Below are positions 1 to 7,550 of a DNA stretch of 42,374 nucleotides, piece by piece. The stretch lies in NCBI GenBank assembly GCA_016744615.1, contig JADGEA010000008.1, positions 1-42,374 on the forward strand. Direction: 5' to 3'. The notes below the pieces were generated by a model. That model saw only the letters and a list, made by a program, of their open reading frames with translations, had not been told where the DNA came from and did no database searches. The translations under genes were made by a program, and so were the position numbers. Source of the stretch: Flavobacteriaceae bacterium. Its GTDB lineage: Bacteria > Bacteroidota > Bacteroidia > Flavobacteriales > Flavobacteriaceae. How positions within the stretch are numbered: the first letter of the stretch is position 1; the number at the start of each line of letters is the position of its first letter.

Positions 1-98
1 TCCGTAGCGACTTGGTTAAGAAGAGCCGTATGAATCGAGAGGTTCACGTACGGTTCTGTGAGAGGTTTAGGGGTGAAATTCCCCTTTACCTACTCGAC
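1..98 (+). mobile_element. Group II intron, 3' end only (domains V and VI)
   Basis: Bases 23-56 form a 34-nt domain V: the arm starting GAGCCGTA pairs with the arm ending TACGGTTC, the stem is closed by a GAGA (GNRA) tetraloop at 37-40, the AGC catalytic triad is at 24-26 and a two-base AC bulge lies at 46-47. Bases about 63-91 form domain VI (AGGT paired with ACCT, GGGG with CCCC), and A92, seven bases from the end, is the expected branch-point adenosine. The intron should end in ...CTCGAC at 98, the usual AY end, so the 3' exon begins at 99. The rest of the ribozyme and any intron-encoded reverse transcriptase lie off the left edge. The element is transcribed on the plus strand, opposite to the neighbouring nuclease gene. 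The intron class cannot be fixed from this piece. Confidence 0.88.
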
Positions 99-1702
99 TA
101 CTCTTTTTCATATGGAAAATCTACTTTATCAAGAAGTTCATATTTCCATTTATTTTTTTCATTATTCCATCTTTTACTGTGACTTTTTAATTGAGCAACA
201 TCATCACGATACTTTTTTAATAATTTCGGATTTTTATCTCTAAATTCTTTTATTTTATTGTTGTTCTTTAAAGTTTCTACTATTTTCCAATGTTCAATTT
301 TAAGTTCAATTCCTTCACGTTCTTTTTGAATTCTCCATCCCCACTCAACTCCATTTTTCTCTAGTAAATCACCTAATAATTCAATTCTAATAGGGCTAAT
401 TAAGTCATTAATGTTTTCTCTATCTTGTTTTGTTTTAAATGACATTTGGTCACTTAACCAATGCCCTATGTATGTTGTTTGAGGTGGGACAGTTTTATAG
501 TTTTTCTTTTTATTGTAATAATTTTCTACTTCTACTAAATTGTCAGTCCATTTGTCGTCTTTTGGTCTATTACCTAAAGAAGAAACATCCCAAACAAAAT
601 TTATGGAATTCATTTTATCTTCTTCGAATTGACTCCATTCAATACCGTAGTTTTTGTTTCCTTTTCTTCTTTGTTTTTGTATAGCACACCATTGTCCAAC
701 TTTGTAATATTTATTTGACTTGTCTTTATATTGAGGAACGTATGTGTAGTTTTTATCTGGGTCAACTTTGTTTTTGTAATCTTTAACTTTCTGAAAGTCT
801 ATATTCCATTTTATTAATTGTTTACGTTTTAATCCAATTCCATCAAAAGGAAAATCAACATCTAATAATTTCTCGAAAATTTCGAAAGGAAATGAATTTG
901 TGCTTTGACCATAAAGAGCGTGCATTTTTTGATACCATTTAAATAATTCTACATCTTTAGTGTGTTTACTTACTATTCCATCAGGTCTTTCGGATTCTTT
1001 ATATATGATATATCGCCCAATTAAAGTGTCAAATTTAACATTGTCGTTTTCCGTGAATTTTTGATCGTAATCGTTTCTTGATTTATTGTTTTCATCATCA
1101 TCATCATCATTTGTCTTTGGTTCATCGTTATAACTTGACAATAAATCTTTCTTTACTAACTCTTCTAAAAGTTCCTCTGTAAGTAAATTAATATTTGGCG
1201 AAGAAAGGTCTAAAAGACTCGAATAATATTCTTTAATTCCAGTAAGTGTCTTTAACCCTTCAGAACTTGTTTTAGAAGAAAATTCCAATTGAATTGAGGC
1301 TTCTAAATTTGTGTTCAATGCTTGATAAGTAAGGTTTGAAGAACCAATTATTATTTTAGAAAAATCCAGACCTTCAAATATGAATGATTTTGGATGATAG
1401 ATAGAGCGATAATTAAATTCATCGTGATAGATGTAAGTTTCTATATTTTGATTTAATAGAAATTTCAAAGCATCCTCCGAAGTAACTTTGTTGTCAATTC
1501 CAATGTAAAATCGAATGTGTTCGTAATTTGATTTTGCTATTTGAAGACTTGATTTTAATGATTTAACACCAGAGAGAGTTGCAAAAGCAACAAAGCCATT
1601 AAATCTATTGTAATCTTTGCTTTCAAAAGATATTGCAAGTTGTTTTCCGACATTATTTTTATTTTCAGAATCAAGTCCGTGTCCTAAAAAAGTTGTTTTC
1701 AT
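98..1702 (-). CDS. Phospholipase D-fold (HKD) nuclease-like protein, 534 aa, C-terminus set by the intron junction
   Basis: The N-terminal domain carries one HKD signature: H103-x-K105, D113, then G120-S-S-N123-L-T and an acidic residue in NLEASIQLE. This arrangement is seen in PLD-superfamily nucleases, including NgoFVII-type restriction enzymes and helicase-associated PLD domains, and such proteins usually dimerise to build the active site. Residues about 195-215 are a low-complexity Asp/Asn linker encoded by a TCA repeat. The second half, rich in Trp, Lys and Glu, is unrecognised and ends in a probable coiled coil (about 475-530). The stop codon is composite: its first two bases are the 3' exon (100, 99) and its third is the last intron base (98), so the original C-terminus may lie beyond the intron. 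A role in defence or restriction is inferred from fold and context only. No partner methylase or helicase is visible. Confidence 0.7.
   Translation of the reverse strand: MKTTFLGHGLDSENKNNVGKQLAISFESKDYNRFNGFVAFATLSGVKSLKSSLQIAKSNYEHIRFYIGIDNKVTSEDALKFLLNQNIETYIYHDEFNYRSIYHPKSFIFEGLDFSKIIIGSSNLTYQALNTNLEASIQLEFSSKTSSEGLKTLTGIKEYYSSLLDLSSPNINLLTEELLEELVKKDLLSSYNDEPKTNDDDDDENNKSRNDYDQKFTENDNVKFDTLIGRYIIYKESERPDGIVSKHTKDVELFKWYQKMHALYGQSTNSFPFEIFEKLLDVDFPFDGIGLKRKQLIKWNIDFQKVKDYKNKVDPDKNYTYVPQYKDKSNKYYKVGQWCAIQKQRRKGNKNYGIEWSQFEEDKMNSINFVWDVSSLGNRPKDDKWTDNLVEVENYYNKKKNYKTVPPQTTYIGHWLSDQMSFKTKQDRENINDLISPIRIELLGDLLEKNGVEWGWRIQKEREGIELKIEHWKIVETLKNNNKIKEFRDKNPKLLKKYRDDVAQLKSHSKRWNNEKNKWKYELLDKVDFPYEKE
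1092..1110. repeat. Trinucleotide (TCA)n microsatellite inside the PLD gene
   Basis: Six perfect TCA units on the plus strand encode an Asp run in the linker of the PLD-like protein on the minus strand. Changes in unit number would keep the frame, so it can only vary linker length. Confidence 0.8.
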
Positions 1703-1825
1703 TTACTGTCGTTCGTTTTTGCTTGCCCCTAACTACCTTATTTAGTCCATAATTAATTATTTGTTCTACAAGTTTTTATTGTGACACATGATTTGTTAGA
1801 TACACTTAAAATCATAGGATTACAC

Positions 1826-2425
1826 TTATTCACAAAAAATAAATTCTGTATAATTTTTGGACAGTTCTTTACCTGTATCAAAAGCTTCTAAATTTAATTG
1901 TATAATTTTTTCACTTTTGTTTTTAAAGAGATTTTTAATGGCGTTTTGTAAACTAAGTTCCTTTAAGGGAACAAGTGATGATGCTGCTCCAAGTAAGATC
2001 ATATTAGCGACCTTTGAATTACCAAGCTTTTTCGCTACATCCGTTGCTTTGATGATGATATGGTTTTGGTGTGACATGATCTGTTTGTACAAATTGTCTT
2101 TTTCTGGATAATCCAGAATATTTTTAAAGGTTTTAGAATCGGTAATTAACCATCCATTTTTTTTTAAATAGGGAAGGTGACGTAATAGTTCCATTGGTTC
2201 AACCGACAAGATCATATCAGCAGATCCTTGAGGGATCAGGTCTGAAAATATTTCTTTATCTGATATTCTAACATGTGAAAGTACGGCTCCTCCTCGTTGG
2301 CTCATACCATGTACTTCAGATTGTTTTACATTTATATTTTCGCTTAAAGCTGCGGTATCCATAACTGCTGCAATAGTCAAAATACCCTGACCACCTACAC
2401 CTGATAATATAATATTTGAATTCAT
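1826..2425 (-). CDS. iorB: Indolepyruvate oxidoreductase subunit beta
   Basis: This is the gamma-type catalytic domain of the 2-oxoacid:acceptor oxidoreductase family. With IorA it converts aryl pyruvates (indolepyruvate, phenylpyruvate) and CoA to aryl-acyl-CoA, CO2 and reduced carrier in the cytoplasm. The N-terminal GVGGQGI (about residues 9-15) and the following SEVHGMSQRGG stretch are diagnostic for IorB, and about 199 residues is the normal size. It lies five bases downstream of iorA on the same strand, so the two are surely cotranscribed. The start follows directly on the iorA stop. The call is firm at family level; the preferred aryl substrate is not visible in the sequence. Confidence 0.92.
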   Translation of the reverse strand: MNSNIILSGVGGQGILTIAAVMDTAALSENINVKQSEVHGMSQRGGAVLSHVRISDKEIFSDLIPQGSADMILSVEPMELLRHLPYLKKNGWLITDSKTFKNILDYPEKDNLYKQIMSHQNHIIIKATDVAKKLGNSKVANMILLGAASSLVPLKELSLQNAIKNLFKNKSEKIIQLNLEAFDTGKELSKNYTEFIFCE

Positions 2426-2430
2426 AGGAT

Positions 2431-4044
2431 TTAGTTTAATGATGCTATTTTCTGTTTAATTTTCTCTTTTTTGTCATGTGATAATCTAACACATGCTCTT
2501 TGTGCAATAATTACCGAAACTCCATTGTAATTCAATTCATTACGTAAAATATTTACAATTTCATTGTGATTTTTCTTTAAAGGAATAACCATTTTTAAAT
2601 GTTCTGGATCAACTCCAATTCCTAAGCAAATATTTTTTAACCTGCCTAATGCTGAAGAATCTTGTGCTCCTGTCATGGCAACTGCAGAATTATCCGAAAT
2701 AATCACCGTTATGGGTGAATTCTCATAAACTGCATCCAGTAAACCTGTCATTCCTGAATGTGTAAAAGTGGAATCTCCAATAATTGCAATGGTATTTTTT
2801 AAACCGGCATCGGCTGCACCTTTTGCCATGGTAATGGAAGCACCCATATCAATTAAAGTATTGATGGAATTTAATGGAGGCAATGCCCCAAGTGCATAAC
2901 ATCCTATATCACCAAATACATTTTTATTTCCAATTTCAGGTATCAATTCATTGATGACATTGAACACATCGGTATGGCCACAACCTTCACACAATTGTGG
3001 AGGTCTTTGTGTCACAATATCAGGAGTCTGTATTGTGTGGTTTTGAAAGAATCCGGTAGCTTTGGCAACTGTATTTGGATTCAATTCTCCCGTTAAAGGA
3101 AGGTCACCACTCAATTTTCCTTTAATTTTATCATCGTCATAAAAATAGTTATGAAGTAATTCTTCAATGATTGGATATCCTTCTTCAACCACCAAAATTT
3201 TATCACAGTGATTGTAAATCTCTTTTACTTTTTCCTTTGGAATTGGATATTGCGAAATTTTTAGCATGGAATAAAAATCCATATCTTCTCCAATGTTTTC
3301 CATTACATAATTATAGGCAATACCACATGCAATAATTCCCAGTGTTTTGTCATCACTTAAACATAATCTGTTATATGAAGAATTCTCTGAACTCTCTAAA
3401 AGTAATTTCTTTTTGACAACCAATTTCTCAAATTGTTTTTTTGCATTAGAAGGGATGAGGGCAAATCGAGAAGTATCTACTGGTAATTGCATTCCGTTTT
3501 GCGTTCTCCTTTCTTTAAATGTAACCCCTGATCTTGAATGTGATAATCGGGTAACCAATCTTACCATTACAGGAAGTTTTAATTCCTCAGAGAGATCAAA
3601 TGCATAATGCATGATATTATAAGCGTCTTGTTGATTAGAGGGCTCTAATATGGGAATCATAGCAAATTTTCCATAAAATCTGGAATCCTGTTCGTTTTGT
3701 GAAGAATGCATAGAGGGATCATCTGCTACAACAACCGCCAAACCACCATTGATTCCCGATACAGCCATGTTCATAAATACATCTGACGCGACATTTAATC
3801 CAACGTGTTTCATCACTACCATAGCTCTTTTACCGGTATATGACATACCTAAAGCTGCTTCCATAGCAGTTTTTTCATTGACTGACCAGGTAGAATGAAT
3901 TCCTAAGCTTTTAGCTGTTTTTGATCTTTGAATATATTCTGTTATTTCAGTAGAAGGTGTCCCAGGATATGCGTAAACTCCTGATAATCCTGCGTCTATA
4001 GCTCCTTGTGCAAGAGCTTCATTCCCAAGAACTAATTTCTTCAT
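2431..4044 (-). CDS. iorA: Indolepyruvate oxidoreductase subunit alpha, short form without the ferredoxin domain
   Basis: The protein (537 aa) has the pyrimidine-binding domain at the N-terminus (LGNEALAQGAIDAG, YPGTPSTE, about residues 5-35). The C-terminal TPP-binding domain shows CEGCGH at about 352, GDIGCYALG, and the TPP/Mg motif GDSTFTHSG followed by the conserved Asn of SDN. Classical archaeal IorA is about 600-650 aa and ends in a two-cluster ferredoxin-like Cys domain. Here the protein stops soon after RACVRL with no CxxCxxC motif, so electrons must leave by another route or through a separate ferredoxin. Short forms are known in Bacteroidetes. It is the first gene of the iorA-iorB operon, with a long AT-rich region upstream. 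Confidence 0.9.
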   Translation of the reverse strand: MKKLVLGNEALAQGAIDAGLSGVYAYPGTPSTEITEYIQRSKTAKSLGIHSTWSVNEKTAMEAALGMSYTGKRAMVVMKHVGLNVASDVFMNMAVSGINGGLAVVVADDPSMHSSQNEQDSRFYGKFAMIPILEPSNQQDAYNIMHYAFDLSEELKLPVMVRLVTRLSHSRSGVTFKERRTQNGMQLPVDTSRFALIPSNAKKQFEKLVVKKKLLLESSENSSYNRLCLSDDKTLGIIACGIAYNYVMENIGEDMDFYSMLKISQYPIPKEKVKEIYNHCDKILVVEEGYPIIEELLHNYFYDDDKIKGKLSGDLPLTGELNPNTVAKATGFFQNHTIQTPDIVTQRPPQLCEGCGHTDVFNVINELIPEIGNKNVFGDIGCYALGALPPLNSINTLIDMGASITMAKGAADAGLKNTIAIIGDSTFTHSGMTGLLDAVYENSPITVIISDNSAVAMTGAQDSSALGRLKNICLGIGVDPEHLKMVIPLKKNHNEIVNILRNELNYNGVSVIIAQRACVRLSHDKKEKIKQKIASLN

Positions 4045-4222
4045 CTTTCCAAGATTAAAATTATTTATGGGGTAAATATATTGGATTTAGGCTATTATTT
4101 TTATGATTTTCATCATACTAAATGCCAATTAAATGAAGTTTTGCAATTGCGTTTTTAAGATGATAGTAAAGTGATTTTTGAATAGAATTGGTATGAAAGT
4201 AAGGTGGTGTAAAATACAAATT

Positions 4223-4264
4223 CCGGTCGATAATAAAATAGGGGGAGGAAAAATTATCGACCGG
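4223..4264. repeat. Perfect 12-bp inverted repeat with purine-rich loop
   Basis: CCGGTCGATAAT at 4223-4234 is exactly complementary to ATTATCGACCGG at 4253-4264. The 18-nt loop reads A/G almost throughout and contains GGGGGAGG; on the other strand the loop contains CCTCC. The flanks allow a further T.G and T-A pair. There is no T tract next to either arm, so it is not a typical intrinsic terminator. It could be an RNA hairpin, a protein-binding site or a remnant of a small mobile repeat. Function is unknown. Confidence 0.75.
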
Positions 4265-4654
4265 GAAAATGCTATTGTTAACATATATAACGTATAAAGA
4301 ACTTTAAATATTGTATGCTGATGTAAAATTTTTTTAATAATTCTTTAAATCTATGCTTTTAAATGTTTATTAAAGTTAGATAATAAGTTGTGTAATAAAA
4401 CATTTTATAATTTTAATACACATATAATCAGTAGTATAAGTTATAAGTGAAAGCAATTATTAAAAAGAAATTTAAAAACACATACAATGGGGAAATAATT
4501 TTTAATAAGTCTAAATAAAAAAGAAATAGAAGTGTTTTATAGACAGGAAGGAGAAAAATATTAGCTAAATCATAAAATAATCACGATTAAAATAAACTTC
4601 TTTTAAAAAAAGACTTAAAAACTGAATAGTCCTGAAATTTGTCCTTTTATTTCA

Positions 4655-4662
4655 TAAATTTG
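4655..4662 (+). promoter_or_regulatory. Probable -7 element (TAAATTTG) for the E2 gene
   Basis: TAAATTTG matches the Bacteroidetes -7 consensus TAnnTTTG and ends 24 bases before the ATG at 4687. No good TTG -33 box was found at 17-23 bases upstream, so support is partial. Confidence 0.45.
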
Positions 4663-4686
4663 CATTCCTTAAAATAAAGATATAAC

Positions 4687-6000
4687 ATGTCGAAATTTGA
4701 ATTAAAATTGCCAAAAATGGGTGAAAGTGTTGCTGAGGCAACGATCACCTCTTGGCTAAAAAATATTGGTGATACTATTGAAATGGATGATGCTATTGTT
4801 GAAGTTGCAACCGATAAAGTAGATAGCGAGATTCCCTGTGAAGTTGAGGGGACTTTGGTAGAGATATTGTATCAGGTTGATGATGTTGTTAAAGTAGGGG
4901 GGACCATTGCTATTATTGAGATTGATGGGGAGGCAGAAACTACAGAAGTAGAGATTGATGAAAAAAGTAGTCAGGTGGAAGAAGAATTGCAGGTAGAGAT
5001 CCCAACTGTCGCCTCTATAAAGGAGGATGATATTAAAGTGGAAGAAGCCATTGTTGAAATGAGTTCTCCATCAGGTAAGTTTTATTCGCCATTGGTAAAG
5101 AATATTGCCAGAGAAGAAAAAATTAGTACAAAAGAACTGGAGGACATAATAGGAACCGGTAAAGATCAAAGGGTTACAAAAAAAGATATTTTAGCTTTTG
5201 TAGAGAACAGAAATGCTGTTCATGAGATTAATACCAATTTAAAAGCTGTTGTTGCAAAACCAGTAGTTAAATCTCCGGTTTTTGTTGGCGAAGGGGATGA
5301 GATCATTGAAATGACCCGAATGGGAAAAATGATAGCCAAACATATGGTGGATTCTAAACAAACTTCTGCACATGTACAAAGTTTTGTTGAAGTGGATGTA
5401 ACCAATATTGTAAAGTGGAGAAATAAAGTGAAGGATGAATTCCTTAAGAGGGAAGGTGAAAAAATTACTTTTACCCCAATCTTTATGGAAGCTGTAGCTA
5501 AAGCAGTAAGAGATTATCCAATGATGAATGTTTCGGTTGACGGAGATAAGATCATCAAGAAAAAAGATATTAATTTAGGTATGGCTGCTGCTTTGGGAGA
5601 TGGGAATTTAATTGTTCCGGTGATCAAGAGGGCAGATCAATTGAATTTGGTAGGTATGACCAAGGCAGTTAATGATCTGGCGGTTAGAGCAAGAAAAGGA
5701 AAATTAGATCCGGATGATATTCAGGGAGGAACATTTACAGTTACCAACGTAGGATCTTTTGGGAGTATTATGGGTACACCAATCATTAATCAGCCACAAG
5801 TTGGAATTCTAGCTTTAGGATCTATTCGTAAAATGCCTGCAGTTATTGAAACTCCTGAAGGTGATTTTATAGGTATTCGCCATAAAATGATTATTACACA
5901 TTCTTATGATCATCGGGTTGTAAATGGTGCTTTGGGTAGTATGTTTACCAAAAGAATTGCGGATTATTTAGAAGATTGGGATATAAATACAACTTATTAA
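4687..6000 (+). CDS. 2-oxo acid dehydrogenase complex E2 (dihydrolipoamide acyltransferase)
   Basis: Domains in order: an N-terminal lipoyl domain with the lipoylated lysine K44 in TDKVDSE; a variable acidic linker (about 78-125); a peripheral subunit-binding domain (about 130-175, SPLVKNIAREEKIS); and the CAT-like acyltransferase domain ending in the active-site motif DHRVVNG, with H409 as general base and N413 at the position that is Asp or Asn in this family. It transfers acyl groups from E1-bound intermediates to CoA. At 437 aa it has one lipoyl domain, as in branched-chain or 2-oxoglutarate type E2. No E1 or E3 gene is adjacent, so the substrate (branched-chain acids are most likely in this phylum) cannot be fixed. 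It is divergent from iorA and followed by a weak hairpin terminator. Confidence 0.9.
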   Translation: MSKFELKLPKMGESVAEATITSWLKNIGDTIEMDDAIVEVATDKVDSEIPCEVEGTLVEILYQVDDVVKVGGTIAIIEIDGEAETTEVEIDEKSSQVEEELQVEIPTVASIKEDDIKVEEAIVEMSSPSGKFYSPLVKNIAREEKISTKELEDIIGTGKDQRVTKKDILAFVENRNAVHEINTNLKAVVAKPVVKSPVFVGEGDEIIEMTRMGKMIAKHMVDSKQTSAHVQSFVEVDVTNIVKWRNKVKDEFLKREGEKITFTPIFMEAVAKAVRDYPMMNVSVDGDKIIKKKDINLGMAAALGDGNLIVPVIKRADQLNLVGMTKAVNDLAVRARKGKLDPDDIQGGTFTVTNVGSFGSIMGTPIINQPQVGILALGSIRKMPAVIETPEGDFIGIRHKMIITHSYDHRVVNGALGSMFTKRIADYLEDWDINTTY

Positions 6001-6009
6001 AACCATATT

Positions 6010-6036
6010 AAAACTCTTATCGGGTGATAGGTTTTT
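6010..6036 (+). terminator. Possible intrinsic terminator after the E2 gene
   Basis: AAAAC and TTATC before a GGGT loop pair imperfectly with GATAGG and the run of five T. The stem has an asymmetric bulge, so it is modest in strength, but it is placed ten bases after the stop codon. Confidence 0.45.
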
Positions 6037-6058
6037 AATAACAGAGTAAGACTATAAA

Positions 6059-6125
6059 ATGAAATATTCATGACTAAAAATTTAGTCACACACAGAAATG
6101 ATTATATGAATGTTTCATATGACTG
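6059..6125. repeat. Two imperfect palindromes repeated about 47 bases apart, upstream of the exonuclease gene
   Basis: ATGAAATATTCAT (6059-6071) and ATGAATGTTTCAT (6106-6118) share the form ATGAA-N3-TTCAT, and both are followed closely by TGACT. After the first copy TGACTAAA (6071-6078) pairs with TTTAGTCA (6081-6088). They could be a tandem operator or a structured leader for the gene starting at 6150. Confidence 0.5.
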
Positions 6126-6149
6126 ATAAAAATCAATAATTATTAACAG

Positions 6150-6965
6150 ATGAAATTAAACTTAAAAAAACCTATTGTATTTTTCGATTTAGAAACAACA
6201 GGTATTCAAATTGCTTCCGACAGAATTGTTGAGATCTCCATACTAAAAATTTCTCCAAACGGGAATAAGGAAAGCCATACCTGGCGTGTAAATCCAGAAA
6301 TGGAAATTCCAAAAGAATCATCTGATATTCACGGCATCACAAATGAAGATGTTGTAACGGAACCAACTTTTACAGAACTTGCTCCAAAAGTAAGTAAATT
6401 GATTGAAGGTTGTGATCTTGCAGGATTTAACTCCAATCGGTTTGATATTCCGCTTTTAGCGGAAGAAATGTTACGTGCAAAAGTGAATTTTGATATGCTA
6501 GATAGAAAAGCAATTGACGTGCAGGTAATATTTCATAAAAAAGAACAACGTACTCTTGGTGCTGGTTATCAGTTTTACTGCGGAAAAGATCTGGAAAATG
6601 CACATTCTGCAGAGGCGGATACTTTGGCAACCTTTGAGATATTAGAGGCTCAGCTGGAAAAATATGATGATGTAGAAAATGATGTAGATTTTTTAAGTAC
6701 ATATTCATCTCATCAAAAAAGAGCTGATTTTGCTGGTTTTATTTTATTTAATGACAATGATAAAGAGACTTTTTCTTTTGGTAAATACAGGGGTAAGACC
6801 GTGGAGGAGGTGTTAAGAGCAAATCCAGGATATTACAGTTGGATGCAAAATGCTGATTTTCCGTTGTATACCAAAAGAGTTCTTACGGGTATCAAAGAAA
6901 ATATGACGGTAAAAAAAGAAAGCACCTTGGAAGACCTAAAAAATAAATTCAATAAAAAAGTATAA
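6150..6965 (+). CDS. DEDDh-family 3'-5' exonuclease (DnaQ/ExoX-like)
   Basis: The N-terminal 180 residues are a DnaQ-like exonuclease fold. Exo I is FFDLETTG with D13 and E15, Exo II is FNSNRFD with D99, and Exo III is HSAEAD with H152 and D157, so all five catalytic residues of the DEDDh type are present. The enzyme should remove 3' nucleotides from DNA in repair or proofreading. The C-terminal part (about 205-250, FSFGKYRGKTVEEVL and GYYSWMQ) is the small domain found after ExoX and related exonucleases. At 271 aa it is a stand-alone exonuclease, not a polymerase subunit. The next gene starts one base after its stop, so they form a transcription unit. Confidence 0.88.
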   Translation: MKLNLKKPIVFFDLETTGIQIASDRIVEISILKISPNGNKESHTWRVNPEMEIPKESSDIHGITNEDVVTEPTFTELAPKVSKLIEGCDLAGFNSNRFDIPLLAEEMLRAKVNFDMLDRKAIDVQVIFHKKEQRTLGAGYQFYCGKDLENAHSAEADTLATFEILEAQLEKYDDVENDVDFLSTYSSHQKRADFAGFILFNDNDKETFSFGKYRGKTVEEVLRANPGYYSWMQNADFPLYTKRVLTGIKENMTVKKESTLEDLKNKFNKKV

Positions 6966-6966
6966 T

Positions 6967-7449
6967 ATGTTTGTAAATTTTGATAGCCTTACAGATTCTT
7001 CTAAAGTTTGGATATACCAATCGAGTAGAGAATTTACAGCAAATGAAGTAGAGGAAATCAGTCAAGTTTTAAAAAATTTTGTTAGTTCATGGAAAAGGCA
7101 TAGCAAAGAACTGAAGGCTTCTTACCAAATTAGGTATAATCAGTTTGTGATTTTGGCAGTTGATGAATCTTATAATGGAATTTCAGGTTGCTCCATAGAT
7201 GCTTCTACAAATTTATTTAAAAATATAGAAGAAAAATACAATGTAGATATGTTCAATAAACTCAATGTCGCATTTAAAAATGGAGAACATATCAATATTG
7301 TAACTTTAGCTGATTTTCAAAAGTATATCAAGGAAAATAAAATTAATAATAAGGCCATTGTTTTTAACAACATGATCACCACCAAAAAAGAGCTTGAGAA
7401 TAGATGGGAACTTGCTGCTGAAGATAGTTGGCATAGTAGATATTTTTAA
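6967..7449 (+). CDS. Conserved Bacteroidetes protein, often mislabelled 'ABC transporter ATPase'
   Basis: A 160-residue soluble protein without signal peptide or membrane segment. It looks like a family conserved in Flavobacteriaceae with a WKRHSKELKASYQIRY block in the first half and a C-terminal ENRWELAAEDSWHSRYF. No Walker A, Walker B or ABC signature is present, so the label 'ABC transporter ATPase' carried by homologues has no support here. The position one base after the exonuclease implies cotranscription and perhaps a shared role. The real function is unknown. Confidence 0.8.
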   Translation: MFVNFDSLTDSSKVWIYQSSREFTANEVEEISQVLKNFVSSWKRHSKELKASYQIRYNQFVILAVDESYNGISGCSIDASTNLFKNIEEKYNVDMFNKLNVAFKNGEHINIVTLADFQKYIKENKINNKAIVFNNMITTKKELENRWELAAEDSWHSRYF

Positions 7450-7457
7450 TATATTTG
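7428..7457 (+). promoter_or_regulatory. Promoter for the GH3/beta-lactamase fusion gene
   Basis: TTG at 7428-7430 and TATATTTG at 7450-7457 are 19 bases apart, matching the Bacteroidetes TTG-N19-TAnnTTTG promoter fully. It overlaps the end of the previous coding region. It would give a leader of roughly 85-90 bases before the ATG at 7551. Confidence 0.6.
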
Positions 7458-7550
7458 CTTCAGATTCTCAAAAAAGCAAATGGATTAAGTAAGTTCTTAG
7501 AAAATTTTTGAAACAAACTATCTCTCAAATCAACATTTTAAAAATTTCTA

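Larger units (their letters stand above)
4045..4686. other. AT-rich intergenic region without a gene
   Basis: About 640 bases separate the divergent iorA and E2 genes. No ORF with protein-like composition was found on either strand. It holds the inverted repeat at 4223-4264 and a probable -7 element for the E2 gene. The stretch 4300-4620 is very A/T rich and shows nothing else that I can support. Confidence 0.6.

Noticed and set aside
1..33. Possible C-terminal end of an intron-encoded maturase (frame 1 reads to TGA at 31-33)
   Set aside because: The stop lies inside domain V and the ten residues have no diagnostic pattern; the ORF normally ends in domain IV.
1703..1760. CCCCTAAC / GTTAGGGG word upstream of the PLD gene, resembling an integron attC core site
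   Set aside because: No paired core or palindromic arms were found near it; the match to the GTTRRRY consensus is imperfect.
4500..4575. A short plus-strand stretch reading EIEVFYRQEGEKY that resembles a gene fragment
   Set aside because: Only about 15 codons between stops and no start; probably chance.
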